Below are positions 18,577-26,310 of a DNA stretch of 46,730 bases, in pieces (the stretch's first letter is position 1; the number at the start of each line of letters is the position of its first letter). Made by a program: the position numbers and the translations under genes. The notes under the pieces were generated by a model. That model saw nothing but the letters and a program-made list of their open reading frames with translations. It did not search any database and was not told the origin of the DNA. Source of the stretch: Chitinophagia bacterium (GTDB lineage: Bacteria > Bacteroidota > Bacteroidia > Chitinophagales > Saprospiraceae); assembly GCA_009923745.1 (NCBI GenBank), contig RFSX01000002.1, positions 1 through 46,730 on the forward strand, read 5' to 3'.

Positions 18577-18936
18577 TCAGGCAGCATTGCCCTTGTCTTT
18601 TCGGGCGTCGATAAAACTTTTAATGAAGAATACCATCGCTACCAATGATGTAAGCATCATAAGGCCAACACGTGCAGCAGCCATTGTGTCCGATCGCCCC
18701 ATGGCAGCAGTAAATGGCTTTACCAGCGCAAGAAGAATAAGCAGCGTCAGAACAACTGCAATATGGGCAACTAATTTATTATGGGATCTGATGCTATTGG
18801 TCATAACAAATAAGATAGCACCAAAAGCAACAGGAATAAGAGCTGTTGGAGAAGGGCTGTCTGAACCGAAATAGCCCCAGGCTCCCATGGCTACAAGGAC
18901 AAGGGCATTTAAAAGATTGGCATTGGCTGCGTTCAT
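18577..18936 (-). CDS. Small four-helix membrane protein, function unknown
   Basis: I do not recognise a named family with confidence. The 119-residue protein has four predicted membrane helices: ALVLVAMGAWGYF, TALIPVAFGAILFVM, HIAVVLTLLILLALV and VGLMMLTSLVAMVFFI. The loops are short and the tail (DARKDKGNAA) is basic. Such proteins are integral inner-membrane proteins. The gene ends back to back with the alanine dehydrogenase gene. It lies 57 bases downstream of the phosphatidyltransferase gene on the same strand, so the two may share a transcript. A coding call is supported by the continuous hydrophobic periodicity and the lack of overlap. Confidence 0.8.
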   Translation of the reverse strand: MNAANANLLNALVLVAMGAWGYFGSDSPSPTALIPVAFGAILFVMTNSIRSHNKLVAHIAVVLTLLILLALVKPFTAAMGRSDTMAAARVGLMMLTSLVAMVFFIKSFIDARKDKGNAA

Positions 18937-18993
18937 ATCAGGTAATTTTTTTTAAAGATAGACAAATGGGAAATTAATCAGTTCAAAATTCCT

Positions 18994-19518
18994 TTATTTA
19001 TCCCTAAGCACAACTTTACGGAATTTCAGAAAGTACTCCACGAAGGAGATCAGGGCAGCTGCAATGGAAAAATAAAGGATCGGCAAATAGAATGACCAAC
19101 CCAGGAGCATGACAATGAGTCCGACAAACAAAGCGCCTGTTTTGATTTTTCCCAGTATGCCGGCACTGATCTGGTATTTGTGAAATGAGGTGTAAATTCG
19201 CATGCCCATAACAGCTATCTCTCGATATAAGAAGATAAACGTAATCCAGGTAGGTATCATCCCTTCTACGCTGAATACCAACAGGGCGGACAGGACAAAC
19301 AGCTTGTCTGCTGTGAAGTCATGAATAGCGCCCAGTGTACTTGTTGTATTGTAGGTTCTTGCCACATAACCATCCAGAAAGTCACTGATGCCAGATAGTA
19401 TAATCAGTATCAAAAGGAATTCATCCTTGAAATGCCAGTCGGTAAGATACATCAAAGTGAGCGGTGCAAAAATCCACCGGGAAAAACTGATCAATTGTGC
19501 CAGGTGTAAATGCTTCAT
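18994..19518 (-). CDS. CDP-alcohol phosphatidyltransferase, PgsA-like
   Basis: This inner-membrane enzyme transfers a phosphatidyl group from CDP-diacylglycerol to an alcohol. The 174-residue sequence has the full signature D-x2-D-G-x2-A-R-x8-G-x3-D-x3-D, starting at Asp46 (DFLDGYVAR) and ending at Asp71, with all the metal ligands. About five to six membrane helices follow. The segment YREIAVMGMR resembles the REx-R segment of PgsA, so phosphatidylglycerol-phosphate synthase is the best guess; a phosphatidylserine synthase is less likely. It is divergent from the decarboxylase gene. Confidence 0.88.
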   Translation of the reverse strand: MKHLHLAQLISFSRWIFAPLTLMYLTDWHFKDEFLLILIILSGISDFLDGYVARTYNTTSTLGAIHDFTADKLFVLSALLVFSVEGMIPTWITFIFLYREIAVMGMRIYTSFHKYQISAGILGKIKTGALFVGLIVMLLGWSFYLPILYFSIAAALISFVEYFLKFRKVVLRDK

Positions 19519-19553
19519 TCTATAGGCTTAACTGCAAGATAGCTCATTTATTA

Positions 19554-19561
19554 TACCTTTG
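19554..19561 (+). promoter_or_regulatory. Candidate -7 box upstream of decarboxylase
   Basis: TACCTTTG is a perfect TAnnTTTG match about 79 bases before the ATG at 19640. The -33 position is poor (ACTG at 19 bases), so the call rests mainly on the -7 box and its location in a divergent gap. Confidence 0.38.
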
Positions 19562-19639
19562 AGCCGCAATCAATGATAGCAATTTTTAAGACGGGTATCT
19601 AACAATATCATAATTTTCCTGTTTTATATCTTATAATTT

Positions 19640-21010
19640 ATGAAGGAAGAATTAAAACGATTTGCAAAGATTGCAGGAAAGCTGCTGGATGCAGAGAAGG
19701 AAGAGGGCGTTGTCGCACCTGTTCCATATGAAGAGCTTGATAAATATCTGAATCTTGAACTTTCTGATGAAGGCATCAGTGATGATGTATTTGAAGAAGC
19801 TCTAACAGCCCTGGTCTTAAGAACTCCTAGGACGCAGACCAAAAGCTTTTTTAACCAGTTATTTGCCGGCAGGAGAGATAAGGCCTACCTGGGCGAACTT
19901 CTTGCTGTTCTTCTTAACAACAGTATGTACACCTACAAGGTAGGGGGTCCTATGATCAGAGTCGAAAAGCTTATCCTAAATAAGATATCTGAATTAATAG
20001 GATTTGAGGGTGATACAGAAGGGACGATCGCTCCGGGCGGATCGATCACCAATTACATGGCGATGCTTATGGCGCGCGACAGATATGACGAGAATGCCAA
20101 ACTTACCGGCATCAAGAAAGCTCTTGTTGCCTATACATCTGAAGAGTGCCATTATTCTGTTGCCAAAAATGCCGCGTTTTGTGGTTTGGGAAGAGACAAT
20201 GTCAGGGTTGTAGAGTCGGATATGCACGGTCGAATGCGCATTGATATTCTGGAAAAGTATATCCAGGAAGATATCGCCTCAGGAAAGAAGCCTTTCCTTA
20301 TCAATGCCACTGCCGGCACCACCGTTTTAGGATCCTTTGATGACCTGGAAGCCATTGCTGACCTACGCGATAGATATGATGTCTGGATGCATGTCGATGC
20401 AGCTTATGGTGGTTCTGTTATATTCTCAGAGAAATACAGACATCTTGTTAGAGGAGCTGACCGGTCTGACTCATTCAGCATCAATGCTCATAAAATGCTG
20501 GCCACGCCCGTGAGTTGTTCAATCATTATTACCCAACATAAAGAGTGTTTGTACGATTCATTTTCCAATGAAGCCAGCTACCTCTACCAGGGTGACCAGG
20601 ACGAGATCAATCCAGGCAAAATTTCGATTCAATGCGGTCGCAGAAATGATGCCCTTAAGTTCTGGGCTTTGTGGAAGTCTATCGGTACGAAGGGGATAGC
20701 AGATATTGTTGAGAAGCAATTCGCCATGGCAGATTACGCGCGAAGCTATGTTGAGAAAAACTCGGATTATACACTTTATAGTTTTGAAAATTCGGTTAAT
20801 ATCTGCTTTAATTACAAGGATGTGCCAGCCGAGGAGTTGTGTGCAGAATTGTACAGGAAGGGGCGTATTATGGTAGGCTATGGTCATTTCAAAAATGACA
20901 GCTTTGTTCGACTGGTTTCGGTCAATCATGGCACCGACCAAACCGATTATGATGCCTTTTTCAAGCAGCTTGAATTGACTGCTGGGGAAATAATTGCGAA
21001 TCGCTCATAG
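19640..21010 (+). CDS. PLP-dependent group II decarboxylase, CSAD/GAD65-like
   Basis: This is a pyridoxal-phosphate amino-acid decarboxylase of 456 residues. The order of motifs closely matches animal cysteine-sulfinate and glutamate decarboxylases: FFNQLFAG, YTYKVGGP, GTIAPGGSITNYMAM, YTSEECHYSVAKNAAF, ATAGTTVLGSFDDLEAIAD, HVDAAYGGS, the PLP lysine in NAHK (Lys285), and IQCGRRNDALKFWALWK. It therefore differs from the bacterial GadB acid-resistance type. The substrate could be aspartate, glutamate or cysteine sulfinate; the sequence alone does not decide. It stands alone, with no antiporter beside it, which argues against an acid-resistance role. Confidence 0.9.
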   Translation: MKEELKRFAKIAGKLLDAEKEEGVVAPVPYEELDKYLNLELSDEGISDDVFEEALTALVLRTPRTQTKSFFNQLFAGRRDKAYLGELLAVLLNNSMYTYKVGGPMIRVEKLILNKISELIGFEGDTEGTIAPGGSITNYMAMLMARDRYDENAKLTGIKKALVAYTSEECHYSVAKNAAFCGLGRDNVRVVESDMHGRMRIDILEKYIQEDIASGKKPFLINATAGTTVLGSFDDLEAIADLRDRYDVWMHVDAAYGGSVIFSEKYRHLVRGADRSDSFSINAHKMLATPVSCSIIITQHKECLYDSFSNEASYLYQGDQDEINPGKISIQCGRRNDALKFWALWKSIGTKGIADIVEKQFAMADYARSYVEKNSDYTLYSFENSVNICFNYKDVPAEELCAELYRKGRIMVGYGHFKNDSFVRLVSVNHGTDQTDYDAFFKQLELTAGEIIANRS

Positions 21011-21041
21011 CACTGAAATTTTTTCATCAATTCTGAAAGGA

Positions 21042-21064
21042 TGTCAGCTATTCTTATGCTGACA
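21042..21064. repeat. Inverted repeat upstream of htpG
   Basis: TGTCAGC (21042-21048) and GCTGACA (21058-21064) are perfect inverted seven-base arms around a nine-base loop. The element is 32 bases after the decarboxylase stop and 80 before the htpG start. It lacks a T-run, so it could be a weak terminator or an operator. Confidence 0.5.
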
Positions 21065-21103
21065 ACATAATTTCCGACATATTGTCACCTATTTGGCTGT
21101 GGC

Positions 21104-21129
21104 ATTGCCTTTGAAGGTAGTTTGGCAAT
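21104..21129. repeat. Inverted repeat close to htpG start
   Basis: ATTGCC (21104-21109) and GGCAAT (21124-21129) are perfect six-base inverted arms separated by 14 bases. They end 14 bases before the htpG ATG and flank a promoter-like TAGTTTG. An operator is possible; the spacing does not match the CIRCE element. Confidence 0.4.
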
Positions 21130-21143
21130 AGAAATAAATAGAT

Positions 21144-23012
21144 ATGGAAAAAGGACAAATCTCAGTACAAACGGAAAATATATTTCCGATAATAAAGAAG
21201 TTTTTGTACTCCGATCAGGAAATATTCCTTAGAGAGCTCATTTCTAATGCGATAGATGCCACTAGTAAGATGCAGACACTCTCAAGGCGAGGAGAAGTAG
21301 ATGGTGATCTTGGTGACCTTACACTTGATATTATTCTTGACGAAGCTAACGGAACGCTGACCATTCGTGACCGCGGGATAGGGATGACCGAGGCTGAAGT
21401 GAAGAAATTTCTCAACCAGGTGGCTTTTTCTTCAGCAGAGAGTTTTCTTAAAAAATACAAGGATGATGCAAACATCATCGGTCACTTTGGACTGGGCTTC
21501 TACTCAGCCTTTATGGTTGCGGAAAAAGTAGAAGTCGACACGCTTTCTTACAAAAAAACAGCCAAGGCTGTAAAGTGGGAATGTACAGGAAATCCGGAGT
21601 ACCAGATTTCCTCAGGGGAACGCAAGGAAAGGGGTACTGATGTGATTCTTCATATATCTGATGACAGCAAGGAATTTCTGGATAAGTCCAGGATTCAGCA
21701 GCTTCTTGATAAGTACTCCAAGTTTCTTCCTTTCCCAATCCGGTTTGGTAAGAAAACACGAACAGAATACGAAGGTGAAGGAGATGACAAAAAAGCGGTG
21801 ACTGTTGAAGAAGATAACATCATCAATAACACAGATCCTTTATGGACGAAGAAGCCCAATAAGCTAAAAGATGAGGATTATCTGAACTTTTACAGGGAAT
21901 TGTATCCAATGAGCCAGGATCCCTTATTCTGGATTCACTTGAATATTGACTTTCCTTTTAAGCTAACGGGTATATTATATTTCCCTAAACTGAATAACAG
22001 TCTTGAAGTACAGAGAAATAAAATCCAGCTTTACAGCAACCAGGTTTATGTTACAGATGATGTCAAGGAGATTGTTCCAGAATTTCTGCTTTTGCTTCAT
22101 GGTGTGATTGATTCACCGGACATTCCGCTGAATGTTTCCAGGTCTTATCTGCAAAGCGACAGCAATGTCAGGAAAATAACATCGTATATTACCAAAAAGG
22201 TAGCAGAGAAGCTTAAGTCACTTCATAAGAAGGATAATGATAAGTTTCAGGATAAATGGGATGACCTGGGCACCTTTGTGAAATATGGTATGATAACAGA
22301 TGAGAAGTTTTACGAGAAAGCTGAAGATTTTTGCTTGTTCAAAAATACGGATGGTGAATTCTCACTATTGAATGACTATATAGAAAAGCTAAAGGCAAGT
22401 CAGACAGATAAGTATGACAGGACAGTCATTATTTATGCCAATAATGAAAAAGAACAACATAGCTATATCAGTTCGGCGAAATCCTATGGTTATGATGTGG
22501 TCTTGATGAATAATGTTATTGATAACCACTTCATGCAACACCTGGAGAGCAAAAAAGATAAACTAAACTTTGTCCGGGTGGATTCTGATACAGCTGACAA
22601 ACTGGTTCAGAAAGAGGAGGAAAAAGAGTCTGTACTTTCAGAGCAGCAGCAGGAGAAACTGAAAACAATGTTTGAGAAATCTCTTGGCGAACTGCAGGGT
22701 GGACACATTGAGCTGCGTCCATTGTCACCTGACGATCACCCCGTGATGATTACACGTCCGGAATTTATGAGAAGAATGAAGGAGATGCAGATGATGCAAG
22801 GTATGAGTATGGGCGACTTTCCTGACAGCCATAATGTAATCATCAATACAAATCATGAGTTGATTGCCAAGAAACTTATGTCAATGAAGAGCGCTGATAA
22901 AAAGACGCGCTTCTCAAAATATCTATATGATCTTGCTCGATTGAATCAAAACATGCTCAAGGGGGAAGAGCTCAGTAAGTTCATCAATACAAGCATTGAA
23001 TTTTTACAATAA
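21144..23012 (+). CDS. htpG: Molecular chaperone HtpG (bacterial Hsp90)
   Basis: HtpG is the cytosolic ATP-dependent Hsp90 chaperone dimer. The 622-residue length fits the short Bacteroidota type. The GHKL ATPase domain shows Glu31 and Asn35 in RELISNAIDA, Asp76 in RDRGIGMTEAEV and the lid glycines GHFGLGFYS (113-121). A middle domain with the catalytic-loop region NVSRSYLQSD and a C-terminal dimerisation domain rich in Met (MRRMKEMQMMQGMSMG) follow. It is flanked upstream by two inverted repeats and downstream by a clear terminator, so it appears to be its own transcription unit. Confidence 0.97.
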   Translation: MEKGQISVQTENIFPIIKKFLYSDQEIFLRELISNAIDATSKMQTLSRRGEVDGDLGDLTLDIILDEANGTLTIRDRGIGMTEAEVKKFLNQVAFSSAESFLKKYKDDANIIGHFGLGFYSAFMVAEKVEVDTLSYKKTAKAVKWECTGNPEYQISSGERKERGTDVILHISDDSKEFLDKSRIQQLLDKYSKFLPFPIRFGKKTRTEYEGEGDDKKAVTVEEDNIINNTDPLWTKKPNKLKDEDYLNFYRELYPMSQDPLFWIHLNIDFPFKLTGILYFPKLNNSLEVQRNKIQLYSNQVYVTDDVKEIVPEFLLLLHGVIDSPDIPLNVSRSYLQSDSNVRKITSYITKKVAEKLKSLHKKDNDKFQDKWDDLGTFVKYGMITDEKFYEKAEDFCLFKNTDGEFSLLNDYIEKLKASQTDKYDRTVIIYANNEKEQHSYISSAKSYGYDVVLMNNVIDNHFMQHLESKKDKLNFVRVDSDTADKLVQKEEEKESVLSEQQQEKLKTMFEKSLGELQGGHIELRPLSPDDHPVMITRPEFMRRMKEMQMMQGMSMGDFPDSHNVIINTNHELIAKKLMSMKSADKKTRFSKYLYDLARLNQNMLKGEELSKFINTSIEFLQ

Positions 23013-23019
23013 AAAAATT

Positions 23020-23050
23020 AAGGAAGGGCTATCGAGGCCTTTCCTTTTTT
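23020..23050 (+). terminator. Rho-independent terminator of htpG
   Basis: AAGGAAGGGC (23020-23029) pairs with GCCTTTCCTT (23037-23046) over ten positions with one G-T pair and a seven-base loop. A T-run continues to 23050. It starts eight bases after the htpG stop. Confidence 0.88.
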
Positions 23051-23063
23051 ATATTAAAAATGT

Positions 23064-23078
23064 GTTAAGCTGCTTAAC
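23064..23078. promoter_or_regulatory. Perfect dyad operator candidate upstream of gldA
   Basis: GTTAAGC-T-GCTTAAC is a perfect seven-base dyad with a one-base centre. It is too compact for a hairpin and typical in size of a dimeric regulator site. It lies just upstream of the region expected for the -33 element of the gldA promoter candidate. Confidence 0.5.
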
Positions 23079-23106
23079 TGATTTAGTTTAGGCTCAGGGC
23101 AGATAT

Positions 23107-23114
23107 TATTTTTG
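23107..23114 (+). promoter_or_regulatory. Candidate -7 box of the gldAFG operon
   Basis: TATTTTTG is a perfect TAnnTTTG match, 43 bases before the gldA ATG. TTTA at 23082-23085, one base off TTTG, could serve as -33 with a 21-base spacer. Confidence 0.45.
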
Positions 23115-23156
23115 CTCAGAAATATCTTGAAAAAATTCTAGTAAAAATGCCATAAG

Positions 23157-24080
23157 ATGAATATCAGGATAGAAAATCTAACAAAGAGTTACGGTGACCA
23201 GAAAGCTGTAGATTCGATTTCTTTTGAAGTCAAGACAGGAGAGGTTCTGGGATTTCTTGGTCCTAACGGGGCCGGCAAGTCGACCACAATGAAAATGATC
23301 ACACATTACCTCAATATTGACGCGGGTAATATTACGATAGACGGCCGGTCAGTTAGGAATACCGATATGAAAAAACATATAGGTTATCTTCCAGAGCATA
23401 ATCCGCTTTACGAAGACATGCCGGTCATTGACTATTTGAGATTTGTAGCTGAATTGCAGGGAGTAGATGCAGTAAAACTGGACGATAGGGTAAAAGACAT
23501 GGTTCGTCTTTGTGGACTCAACGATGAAAAGCACAAGAAAATAAATGAGCTTTCAAAAGGGTACAGGCAAAGGGTAGGCCTGGCTCAAGCTATGATTCAT
23601 GATCCAGAAATCCTTATTCTGGATGAACCTACCACAGGCCTTGACCCGAATCAGATTGTAGAGATCAGGGAGTTGATCCGAACTCTGGGTAATTCCAAGA
23701 CAGTCATTTTGAGTACCCACATACTGCCGGAAGTAGAAGCTACCTGTGACAGGATTCTAATTATCAACAAAGGAAAAATTGTGGCCGACGGAACGGCAGA
23801 AACCCTGAGAAAAACAGCTTCGGGCAGTCAGGTTTTAAGAGTTAAAATCCAAGCTCCCAGTCAAGATGAAGTGAAAGAATCGGTCAGTCAATTAGCTGGT
23901 GTTGCTTTGGTTGAAAAAGTTGAGGGTAGCGAAAACAGACTTGAAATCCAGAGCCATGTTGATCAGAACGTGAATGAAGCCATCTTCAGGCTTTGTGTGG
24001 ACAAGAATTGGGTGTTGACCGAGATGGTACCATTTGAAACTAAGTTGGAAGATATATTCCGTGACCTAACTATGAATTGA
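23157..24080 (+). CDS. gldA: ABC transporter ATP-binding protein GldA
   Basis: This is the ATPase of the GldA-GldF-GldG ABC complex, which is needed for gliding in Flavobacterium. In 307 residues: Walker A GPNGAGKST (35-43), signature LSKGYRQRVG (132-141), Walker B ILILDEP (152-158), the D-loop LDP and the switch His in STHILPEVEATCD. A C-terminal regulatory extension of about 90 residues follows, usual for this subfamily. One base separates it from gldF, so the operon is tight. Related ABC-2 systems with a Gldg-family partner occur in non-gliding phyla, so the gliding role is an inference. Confidence 0.92.
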   Translation: MNIRIENLTKSYGDQKAVDSISFEVKTGEVLGFLGPNGAGKSTTMKMITHYLNIDAGNITIDGRSVRNTDMKKHIGYLPEHNPLYEDMPVIDYLRFVAELQGVDAVKLDDRVKDMVRLCGLNDEKHKKINELSKGYRQRVGLAQAMIHDPEILILDEPTTGLDPNQIVEIRELIRTLGNSKTVILSTHILPEVEATCDRILIINKGKIVADGTAETLRKTASGSQVLRVKIQAPSQDEVKESVSQLAGVALVEKVEGSENRLEIQSHVDQNVNEAIFRLCVDKNWVLTEMVPFETKLEDIFRDLTMN

Positions 24081-24081
24081 T

Positions 24082-24810
24082 ATGAAGACCAGCAATGCAA
24101 CATGGATAATAGCCAAACGAGAGTTATCTGCTTTTTTCAACTCACTTGTCGCTTATATACTGCTTATATCTTTTCTTGGCTTTACGGGCTTTTTTACCTG
24201 GCTGAGTGGCAACGGCGATGTATTTTTTAGAAAGCAGGCGGATTTAAAAGTATTTTTTATGATAGCCAACTGGACTTTATTCTTTTTTATTCCAGCTGTC
24301 ACTATGAGACTGCTTGCAGAAGAAAAGCGATCGGGGACCATCGAGTTACTGTTGACAAAGAATGTCAGCGACAGGCAAATGGTGCTCGGCAAATACCTGT
24401 CCGCTTTTCTGATGGTTTTAATTGCACTGGCATTTACTATACCATATTATCTCAGCGTTAGTCAGCTGGGCAATTTTGATCATGGAGCTACCCTGTCCGG
24501 ATACCTGGGTCTGATATTACTCAGTTCAGCATATATCGGCATAGGACTATTTGCCAGCAGTCTGACCAATAATCAGATCGTTGCGTTCCTCCTGGCACTG
24601 CTACTGGGAATATGTTTCCAGTTTATATTTGGTGTTCTCGCCAATGGCAGTACAGGGTGGATTTCCGAGTTGTTTAACACACTCAGTCTGACAAGTCATT
24701 TTGATAGTATCTCAAGGGGAGTGATAGACTCCAAGGATGTGGTGTATTTTCTATCCATCACTTTCCTGGGCATTTTTCTTTCAGAATATATCATTTCAAA
24801 AAGAAAGTAA
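24082..24810 (+). CDS. gldF: ABC-2 type permease GldF
   Basis: This is the membrane permease partner of GldA. The 242-residue protein has about six membrane helices. The N-terminal segment ATWIIAKRELSAFFNSLVAY and the EEKRSGTIELLLTKNVSDRQ loop are typical ABC-2 permease features; the loop would be the contact with the ATPase. gldA ends one base before it and gldG starts two bases after it. No irregularity was seen. Confidence 0.92.
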   Translation: MKTSNATWIIAKRELSAFFNSLVAYILLISFLGFTGFFTWLSGNGDVFFRKQADLKVFFMIANWTLFFFIPAVTMRLLAEEKRSGTIELLLTKNVSDRQMVLGKYLSAFLMVLIALAFTIPYYLSVSQLGNFDHGATLSGYLGLILLSSAYIGIGLFASSLTNNQIVAFLLALLLGICFQFIFGVLANGSTGWISELFNTLSLTSHFDSISRGVIDSKDVVYFLSITFLGIFLSEYIISKRK

Positions 24811-24812
24811 TC

Positions 24813-26300
24813 ATGAGGAAAAGTACCTGGTCTATAGTATTGATCGCGGGGATTATTATAGTATTGAACCTGCTATCCAATGAGTTTTTCTTCCGGTTGG
24901 ATACAACAGAAGATAAAAGCTATACCTTAAGTAAGGCTACCCGTTCAATTTTGAGTAATCTGTCGGAACCCATAACCCTTAGTTCATATTTTACCGGGGA
25001 CCTGCCCCCACAGTATTCCAAAAATCTGACAGACTTCAAGGATCTGCTCAAGGAGTATAACAGGCGATCATCAGGAATGGTGAATTTTGAATTTATTGAT
25101 CCGAATAAGGATCCTTCACTTGAGCAGGAAGCAGCCCAGAATGGTATTCAGCCCCTTCTCATAAATGTGCGGGAAAAGAATGAGGTCATTCAGAAAAAAG
25201 CTTTTATGGGAGCCGTTCTGAAGGCAGGAGAATCGCAAGAGGTGTTGCCCTTTATTCAGCCGCAGGGCCCTATGGAGTATCAGCTGACGAAAGCCATTAA
25301 AAAGTTATCAAACTCAGCCAAGCCCGTCATAGGCTTGATCAGTGGACACGGAGAAGCCAGCACACAGAATTTGGCAGAGGTATATCAGGAATTGAGTGTA
25401 CTCTATGATATTGAGGATGTCAATCTTAATCAAGTAAGTGACATTCCTGCCCGGATCAAAACGCTGCTCATGGTCAACCCCCAGGATTCCATTCCAGAGG
25501 CACATTTCAATATTCTTGACCGTTATATGTCCCAGGGTGGCAACCTATGTCTTGCAGTCAATACCGTGGCAGGTGATTTCCAATCTGTTCAGGGTTCAGC
25601 TTTGAATACAGGCATTCCTTCGTGGTTATACTCAAAGGGCATTGGCCTGTCAGAATCATTTGTTCTCGACGCCCAATGTGGATCTGTTGGTGTTACTCAA
25701 AAGCAGGGATTTTTCTCTTTCCAATCCCAGGTTCAGTTTCCCTATTTTCCAAGAGTGATCTCGTTTCCCGAGCATCCAGTTACGAAGGGTATTGAACAGA
25801 TAACATTTCCTTTTGCAAGTGCTATTACCAATGAAGGAACATCTACTATGATTCCATTGGTATTCAGTTCTGACCAAACGGCGACACAAAATCCTCCAGT
25901 ATATTTTGATATACAGAAACAATGGCGCGAATCGGATTTCCCTGATGGGCAGCAGGTCCTGGTGGCAGCTTTTGAGGATTTAGGTGTTCCTGGGAAAATG
26001 GTCATCTTTTCAGATGCTGACTTTGCTATTTCTCAAGGAAGAAACAGCAGGACGAATGCCGATAATTTTTCTCTGCTTGTCAACAGTGTGGATTGGTTGT
26101 CGGATGATACAGGCCTTATCGATCTAAGAACTAAAGGCGTTTCATCAAGACCTATTGAAGACATGGAGGAAGCAAAGGTCAATATGTACAAATGGGGTAA
26201 CTTTCTTATCCCCATACTTCTTGTTTTGTTTGTTGGATTTTATAGGAATCAACGTAACCGCACGCAGAGACTAAAGCGAATGGCTGCTGATTACAGATAA
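24813..26300 (+). CDS. gldG: Gldg family protein (GldG)
   Basis: This is the auxiliary membrane protein of the Gld ABC system. Of the 495 residues, an N-terminal anchor (WSIVLIAGIIIVLNLLS) and a C-terminal anchor (WGNFLIPILLVLFVGFY) bracket a large periplasmic region. That region holds the family's RLDTTEDKSYTLSKATRSIL and ISGHGEAS motifs and a Rossmann-like fold resembling ABC-transporter auxiliary (IFT52-like) domains. It is somewhat shorter than Flavobacterium GldG (about 560, from memory), but both ends are intact so I do not call it truncated. Two bases separate it from gldF. Confidence 0.9.
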   Translation: MRKSTWSIVLIAGIIIVLNLLSNEFFFRLDTTEDKSYTLSKATRSILSNLSEPITLSSYFTGDLPPQYSKNLTDFKDLLKEYNRRSSGMVNFEFIDPNKDPSLEQEAAQNGIQPLLINVREKNEVIQKKAFMGAVLKAGESQEVLPFIQPQGPMEYQLTKAIKKLSNSAKPVIGLISGHGEASTQNLAEVYQELSVLYDIEDVNLNQVSDIPARIKTLLMVNPQDSIPEAHFNILDRYMSQGGNLCLAVNTVAGDFQSVQGSALNTGIPSWLYSKGIGLSESFVLDAQCGSVGVTQKQGFFSFQSQVQFPYFPRVISFPEHPVTKGIEQITFPFASAITNEGTSTMIPLVFSSDQTATQNPPVYFDIQKQWRESDFPDGQQVLVAAFEDLGVPGKMVIFSDADFAISQGRNSRTNADNFSLLVNSVDWLSDDTGLIDLRTKGVSSRPIEDMEEAKVNMYKWGNFLIPILLVLFVGFYRNQRNRTQRLKRMAADYR

Positions 26301-26310
26301 AAAACCTGCT

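Noticed and set aside
24813-26300. GldG as a truncated gene because it is shorter than the Flavobacterium protein
   Set aside because: Both terminal membrane anchors and the internal family motifs are present, so the length is a natural variant.
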